This document shows positions 6,528 to 10,359 of a DNA stretch of 10,359 bases, in pieces; the stretch's first letter is position 1, and each line of letters opens with the position of its first letter. The notes under the pieces are model-generated. The model saw only the letters and a list, made by a program, of their open reading frames with translations. It was not told the origin of the DNA and did no database searches. A program made the position numbers and the translations under genes. This DNA comes from UBA1738 sp045658645. GTDB taxonomy: Bacteria > Bacillota > Clostridia > UBA1381. The stretch is taken from NCBI GenBank assembly GCA_045658645.1, contig JAZOVJ010000036.1, positions 1 to 10,359 on the forward strand, read 5' to 3'.

Positions 6528-8045
6528 TTAATCTCCCAATTTTATTACAATCACATTATTAACTACTGAAATTGAATTTTTTTCAGGCCAGTTATTCAAA
6601 CTGTCTGCATCAATTATTTTTAGAATGTCTGCTTTTTCTTCACCAGAAACAAATTGATATTTTTTATTGCAATAATCGTTTAATGCGCTACATAAAACAC
6701 TTTGCCCGACTATTTCATCGTCTGCTCTCAAAATATAGCCATCTGTTGTCCCCGTCATTTCAGGCGGCAAAACTACACTGTAAGCTTCACTTTCGGGCAG
6801 ACAGCCTAAAACTAAAATTCTGTCGCACCCTTTTGCACCCTCAGTCTGCTCTATTCGGTCTGCAATACGGATTAAAGTTCCATAAGACTTTTCATAAGCC
6901 ATATTCAGTTTATGATAACTGACATTTGCTATTATTGTCTGATTAAATATAAGTAAAGCCGAAATACCAAGTATTGCCCAATACTTTAAAGCGGTTTGCT
7001 CCGAATTTTCATATTGTATTATAAGCAACAGATAAAATACAAAAAAACCCATTTTCATTAGGTTATGATAATCTATTTCGCTGTTAATAAAGCTAAGCAC
7101 ACTTGCTCCGATAGGCAGCAAAATCACAAAAACGCAAAGCATCAGTATTTTATCAAGACTTAATTTCTTTTTAATAACATCAGTCAAATATAAGATAAAA
7201 GTCAAAACAAACGCAATAGAATTTAGAATGACGAACACATTTGCCCCTTTTGAAAAGTCAAAGAAATAGCCGATAAAATTCTCTTTTATTGTGTATAATG
7301 CACCCGCTAAGTCTATACCGTTAAAGGATGCTGCGCTATTTAATCCTTGATACTCCAAAAGTGTTGTTCCCGTAATTTTGAGAAGAATTGTCAGCACCAA
7401 ATAATACAGTGCCATACCCAAAACGCCTGTCAGTAAAAACTTTAAGCATTTAATCAACAAATTTTTTAAGTCTGTATTCTTGTAAAGAACTTCAAGAACC
7501 AAGCTTAAAAGCAGCAACATTATTGTAACTGTTATGTATGCCTGATATATCCCTGCAGACAATGCTATTGATACCAATGAACCAATATAACATGGCTTGT
7601 CCTTTGTGACGAGCATTGCCGCAACACATGAAAGCAGGAATGCAATGGCATATCCATCTGCCACATAGTTATACATCATCACAGAAGTTACAGCGGGAAA
7701 TGTTATAGCAGTCGCACCTATAAGTGCTGCTGTTATATTTTTTCTTACACCAAACATTTTGCAGATGCACACAGCACCAAGGCCGTGAAAGATGATCGCC
7801 ATAATTCCTGTAATAAATGGAAGATCATAAAAGGAACTGGGAGCACAAACAACCGGCAGAAACCATCTTCCCATTGAAATCATATTTTGCGCATCATATC
7901 TGAAAACAAGGGAATCCCAGTTAGGAAGCCAATTTGTAATTTTATACAAATGAGCGCAAAATCCCATAACAATCGCCCAAATAAAGCACACTTTCCACTG
8001 AGGCAAAATGCTATTTTTTATTTTATTTATAATCTGTTCAGGCAT
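6528..8045 (-). CDS. GtrII-type polytopic glucosyltransferase
   Basis: The 505-residue protein has about ten or more hydrophobic helices through residue 370, followed by a roughly 130-residue soluble tail, probably extracytoplasmic. The N-terminal loop after the first helix has LPNWDSL (D44 is the likely catalytic acid), MGRW (58-61) and SSFYDLP (D75). GIYQAYI (166-172) follows later. These features match the GtrII family, whose known members transfer glucose from undecaprenyl-phosphate-glucose to exported O-antigen outside the membrane. The known system also needs a GtrB-type enzyme to make the lipid donor and a GtrA-type flippase; neither is in the window. It may decorate the polymer or cap the repeat unit (inference); a divergent polymerase role cannot be excluded because no other Wzy candidate is present. 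A longer in-frame start exists at 8111 but overlaps the upstream gene by 65 bases. The 8045 start has GGAG 7 bases upstream and one base after the upstream TAA. Confidence 0.82.
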   Translation of the reverse strand: MPEQIINKIKNSILPQWKVCFIWAIVMGFCAHLYKITNWLPNWDSLVFRYDAQNMISMGRWFLPVVCAPSSFYDLPFITGIMAIIFHGLGAVCICKMFGVRKNITAALIGATAITFPAVTSVMMYNYVADGYAIAFLLSCVAAMLVTKDKPCYIGSLVSIALSAGIYQAYITVTIMLLLLSLVLEVLYKNTDLKNLLIKCLKFLLTGVLGMALYYLVLTILLKITGTTLLEYQGLNSAASFNGIDLAGALYTIKENFIGYFFDFSKGANVFVILNSIAFVLTFILYLTDVIKKKLSLDKILMLCVFVILLPIGASVLSFINSEIDYHNLMKMGFFVFYLLLIIQYENSEQTALKYWAILGISALLIFNQTIIANVSYHKLNMAYEKSYGTLIRIADRIEQTEGAKGCDRILVLGCLPESEAYSVVLPPEMTGTTDGYILRADDEIVGQSVLCSALNDYCNKKYQFVSGEEKADILKIIDADSLNNWPEKNSISVVNNVIVIKLGD

Positions 8046-8046
8046 A

Positions 8047-8781
8047 TTACCACTCCAACCACTTGAATTTATGCAAAAACTTACCGTACAGTTTGTCATA
8101 CATTTTAACACCGATAATTCTTTTAATCCGTGTTGTTCTTTTTGCTACCTTTGATGTCCACGATGCACAGTAATGATGTATGGAATATGTGTTTTTTGTT
8201 ATAGTCTTTTTGCCGGTATAATAATCCAACGGGCAAAGATACTCTCTTGGAAGAAAAACCATATCCATAAAAGTCTGGTTTGTATTTTTAATATCCATTC
8301 CCAGCCTTATTAAAGCTTTTGTATTTCGGTCAGGGCAAGGAGTAAGGTCAAAACTGCCATCTTCCAAAACAAATGGTATATTATCATAGTCTTTTAAAAA
8401 CTCTCCAATTATTTTGTTTCCTTTTTCTGCGCCAAAACCAAGGCCTGTTGCAACAATCCCTTTTTCATCAAATCCCATAAACCCTTTGTTCTCCAACAAA
8501 TCATCAATAGGCTTTATGAGTTCAACATCGGTATCTAAATAAATTCCGCCGTTATCATAAATTATCTTAAGCCTTGCAAAATCGCTGACAAACGCCCATT
8601 TCTTCGCTTCATAAGCCTCACGCATATAGCAATTTTGCGATAAATCAAAATTATCTTCGTTATGGCATATTATTTCGTAGTCAGGGCAATATTTTTCCCA
8701 ACTTTTAATACATTTTCGGGCCATCTTTGGCATTTCGCCTTTCCCGAACCAACAATAGTGAATTACTTTTGGAATACTCAT
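8047..8781 (-). CDS. DXD-motif glycosyltransferase (GT32-like, capsular polysaccharide type)
   Basis: The 244-residue cytoplasmic enzyme begins MSIPKVIHYCWFGKG, the usual opening of this family. It then has FVSDFARLKIIYDNGGIYLDTD (64-85), where the DXD motif (D83, D85) binds the metal and the nucleotide-sugar phosphates. A C-terminal SIHHYCASW segment (about 201-209) carries the conserved His and Trp. These are retaining GT-A transferases, common in capsule and exopolysaccharide loci of Gram-positive bacteria; the donor sugar is not readable from sequence. The start at 8781 overlaps the upstream stop as ATGA and has GGAGG 8 bases upstream. A start at 8796 would add five residues (MEEQG), but its ATG is itself part of the ribosome binding region. 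The gene therefore appears translationally coupled to the flippase. Confidence 0.9.
   Translation of the reverse strand: MSIPKVIHYCWFGKGEMPKMARKCIKSWEKYCPDYEIICHNEDNFDLSQNCYMREAYEAKKWAFVSDFARLKIIYDNGGIYLDTDVELIKPIDDLLENKGFMGFDEKGIVATGLGFGAEKGNKIIGEFLKDYDNIPFVLEDGSFDLTPCPDRNTKALIRLGMDIKNTNQTFMDMVFLPREYLCPLDYYTGKKTITKNTYSIHHYCASWTSKVAKRTTRIKRIIGVKMYDKLYGKFLHKFKWLEW
8053..8056 (-). promoter_or_regulatory. Ribosome binding site that decides the GtrII start
   Basis: The minus strand reads GGAG within the last codons of the glycosyltransferase gene, 7 bases before ATG 8045. It supports the shorter GtrII protein over the in-frame ATG at 8111. Confidence 0.6.
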
Positions 8782-10277
8782 ACCTTGTTCCTCCATATTT
8801 CAATGAAGTTTTTAAATGCACTTTTGAAAAATATAAAGTTCGCTCCAATGTATAAAGGCACTATCCAAAGGGAATGTATAATTCCTTTTATAAGCAAGTC
8901 GGTAAATGAAAGTCCGCTAAAGCTATCCACATAAAAGATTGCGATTACAGTAACAAAAACCGCTCCATTTACGAGCCATAGTTTATATGTATGAAACATT
9001 CCTCTTTCAATCACTTTTTTGTTTGAATAATAAATCATCATTGTACCTCGGTATAAAAGAGCTACAATCGTGCCGAGTATAGCACCGCAAATACCCCACT
9101 TCAAAATAGAAAATATTGAAACTGCGATATTTATAATCATTTCCCAAATTGCATGGGATCGTGTTTCTTCAAATTTTCCTGAATACTCAAGAACATGGTT
9201 TGAAGGAAGCTTTCCATTTGAGAAAAGATTCATAATGACAAAAAGTAATACTAAAAGCGAATTTGTGTAATTCGCATCGTTTATCCCTTTTGTGTATATC
9301 TGAATAAGCGGAAGCAAAAATACCGCCATCAAAGTATAAATAGCAAATGTTGCCATAATATAAAATGTTTCATAGACATTATATACCTTCATAAATTTTG
9401 CTCTGTCAGTATGAAACATCTGCCCGAGCGCAAAACTGAATCCTGAAGTAACGCTTGTTATAAATGTCTGAATCTGCGAAAAGAAGATATTATAAATAGC
9501 ATAAACGCTGACCACTCTAAAATCGCATAAAAATGACAACAGCAAAATATCTGTATTATTAAATACCATTCCAGAAACCTGATGAACCAAGACAGATTTT
9601 CTTTGAGAAACCGCCTCATAATCAGGCTTAGCGTTAACACTTAACCATTTATATCTTCGTTTTGCGTAAGCATATATGTAGCAAAGCTGTAAAAGCGACA
9701 ATATGCAATAAGAAAGCTGCATCAACAAAAGATTGTTTGTAAGCAATATAACAAGTATTTTAGCAACATTTGATATAAGCTGCAAAATTGTTTCGGAATT
9801 TGTTATAACATATTTTCTGCCGTCAACCTCTAAAAGTATTCTGTATTTAGCTTGTACAAAATAGCTGAACAGCTGTGGAAGTGCAGTAAGTATTACAATT
9901 CCAAAAATCACACCGGGCCCAATTGCAGTCGGCACAATATACTCATACACCAGGGCGATTAAAAGTACGATAATCGCATATATTACGCCAACTTTAACAT
10001 AGTAGCTGTGTGTTGCCGAGATAACAGAGCTTACCTTGTTATGATTTTTCTCGGCTACAGGCTTATATAATGCCTGTGTGGTAGCAAGTCCTACCCCTGA
10101 CTCAACCAAAAACATATATACAAAAATCTGCTTTATTGTAGATAGAACTCCATTAACCTCCGAGCCGAAATTTTCAAGATACAGTCTTGGAAGAAGAAAG
10201 CTCAGGGCAATCAAGACAACTTGATACAAAACACCTGACAATAAGTTGTATTTGATTCTGTTATCTTTTGTTGCCAC
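8778..10277 (-). CDS. Wzx-type polysaccharide flippase (MATE/MVF superfamily)
   Basis: The 499-residue protein is almost entirely membrane helices, an estimated 12-14, with short loops, as expected for an oligosaccharide-lipid flippase. The first helix region (NLLSGVLYQVVLIALSFLLP, 11-30) is followed by a polar loop with NFGSEVNGV (36-44), typical of this family's N-terminus, and by an ESGVG segment (59-63). The length fits the usual 400-500 residues. The protein would move undecaprenyl-pyrophosphate-linked repeat units across the cytoplasmic membrane. The start codon is GTG (10277-10275); there is no ATG between it and the upstream in-frame stop, and a GAAGG sequence lies roughly 10 bases upstream. 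Its TGA overlaps the next gene's ATG (ATGA, 8778-8781). The substrate is unknown but should be the unit built by the downstream transferases. Confidence 0.9.
   Translation of the reverse strand: MATKDNRIKYNLLSGVLYQVVLIALSFLLPRLYLENFGSEVNGVLSTIKQIFVYMFLVESGVGLATTQALYKPVAEKNHNKVSSVISATHSYYVKVGVIYAIIVLLIALVYEYIVPTAIGPGVIFGIVILTALPQLFSYFVQAKYRILLEVDGRKYVITNSETILQLISNVAKILVILLTNNLLLMQLSYCILSLLQLCYIYAYAKRRYKWLSVNAKPDYEAVSQRKSVLVHQVSGMVFNNTDILLLSFLCDFRVVSVYAIYNIFFSQIQTFITSVTSGFSFALGQMFHTDRAKFMKVYNVYETFYIMATFAIYTLMAVFLLPLIQIYTKGINDANYTNSLLVLLFVIMNLFSNGKLPSNHVLEYSGKFEETRSHAIWEMIINIAVSIFSILKWGICGAILGTIVALLYRGTMMIYYSNKKVIERGMFHTYKLWLVNGAVFVTVIAIFYVDSFSGLSFTDLLIKGIIHSLWIVPLYIGANFIFFKSAFKNFIEIWRNKV
8790..8794 (-). 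promoter_or_regulatory. Ribosome binding site that decides the DXD glycosyltransferase start
   Basis: The minus strand reads GGAGG inside the 3' end of the flippase gene, 8 bases before ATG 8781. The alternative ATG at 8796 overlaps this site, so it cannot use it. Confidence 0.75.
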
Positions 10278-10359
10278 TTTGAGCGCACCTTCTATCTCTA
10301 AACTCTGTTTTCTATATAATATCCTGTTGCGTTTTCTCTATGTATTATCTTGGCTGGAT
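10278..10359 (-). other. Leader region upstream of the flippase
   Basis: This is the only non-coding stretch of any size, 82 bases up to the right edge. On the minus strand it is AT-rich. It contains GATAAT (about 10344-10349) and a TATTATATA stretch (about 10312-10320), either of which could be a -10 element. Neither has a convincing TTGACA-type -35 inside the window, and for the first it would lie beyond the edge. The frame of the flippase meets a stop upstream, and I see no hairpin terminator. It may hold a promoter, or only be a gap after another gene in the same operon. Confidence 0.3.

Noticed and set aside
6572..6922. 116-residue open frame on the plus strand
   Set aside because: It is antisense to the 3' part of the GtrII gene, whose frame is supported by membrane helices and family motifs; the plus-strand product has no coherent features.
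8046..8111. Longer start for the GtrII protein at 8111
   Set aside because: It would overlap the upstream gene by 65 bases and add a non-conserved, cysteine-containing leader; the ATG at 8045 has a GGAG site at good spacing.
8662..8934. 90-residue open frame on the plus strand across the DXD transferase/flippase junction
   Set aside because: It overlaps two well-supported genes antisense and has no motif; the same holds for the other short plus-strand frames.
10278..10359. Promoter for the operon
   Set aside because: -10-like AT-rich hexamers are present, but no convincing -35 lies in the window and the upstream gene is not visible, so no specific promoter is called.
1..10359. CRISPR array, tRNA/rRNA genes, insertion sequences, riboswitches or intrinsic terminators
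   Set aside because: Genes fill nearly the whole window with gaps under 30 bases. I saw no regularly spaced repeats, terminal inverted repeats, transposase motifs or GC-rich hairpins followed by T runs.

Overview
The window looks like part of a cell-surface polysaccharide (capsule, exopolysaccharide or teichoic-type glycan) gene cluster from a low-GC, Gram-positive, probably clostridial (Bacillota) bacterium. Evidence for the host is indirect: AT-rich DNA, strong purine-rich AGGAGG-type ribosome binding sites, lysine/isoleucine/asparagine-rich proteins, and Wzz-like proteins without an attached kinase domain. I cannot name a species.

All nine genes I can support lie on the minus strand, head to tail, so transcription runs from high to low coordinates. 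The order is: a Wzx-type flippase (10277-8778, GTG start), a DXD glycosyltransferase (8781-8047), a GtrII-type multi-membrane glucosyltransferase (8045-6528), a ChbG/HpnK-type deacetylase (6526-5666), a monotopic phosphoglycosyl transferase that would start the lipid-linked glycan (5642-4962), a GT4 glycosyltransferase (4945-3815), a membrane-anchored metallophosphoesterase (3796-2825), and two Wzz-like membrane proteins (2801-1443, and 1415 to beyond the left edge). Gaps are 1-27 bases and some junctions overlap, with no hairpin terminator between genes, so this is most likely one operon. It covers almost the whole window; the only non-coding stretch of any size is 82 bases at the right edge.

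A working model (inference): the phosphoglycosyl transferase loads a first sugar phosphate onto undecaprenyl phosphate. The GT4 and DXD enzymes extend it on the inner face. The deacetylase may unmask an amino sugar. The flippase exports the lipid-linked unit, GtrII may add a glucosyl branch outside, and the Wzz-like pair controls chain length or export. The exported metallophosphoesterase may act on a phosphorylated lipid or glycan product. No Wzy polymerase, no tyrosine kinase/phosphatase and no nucleotide-sugar synthesis genes are in the window.

The most notable points are the tandem pair of divergent, full-length Wzz-like paralogues, one carrying a four-cysteine insert and the other an extra N-terminal membrane helix. 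Next to them sits a metallophosphoesterase with an altered GNNE motif and a possible lipobox. I found no clearly new type of system.
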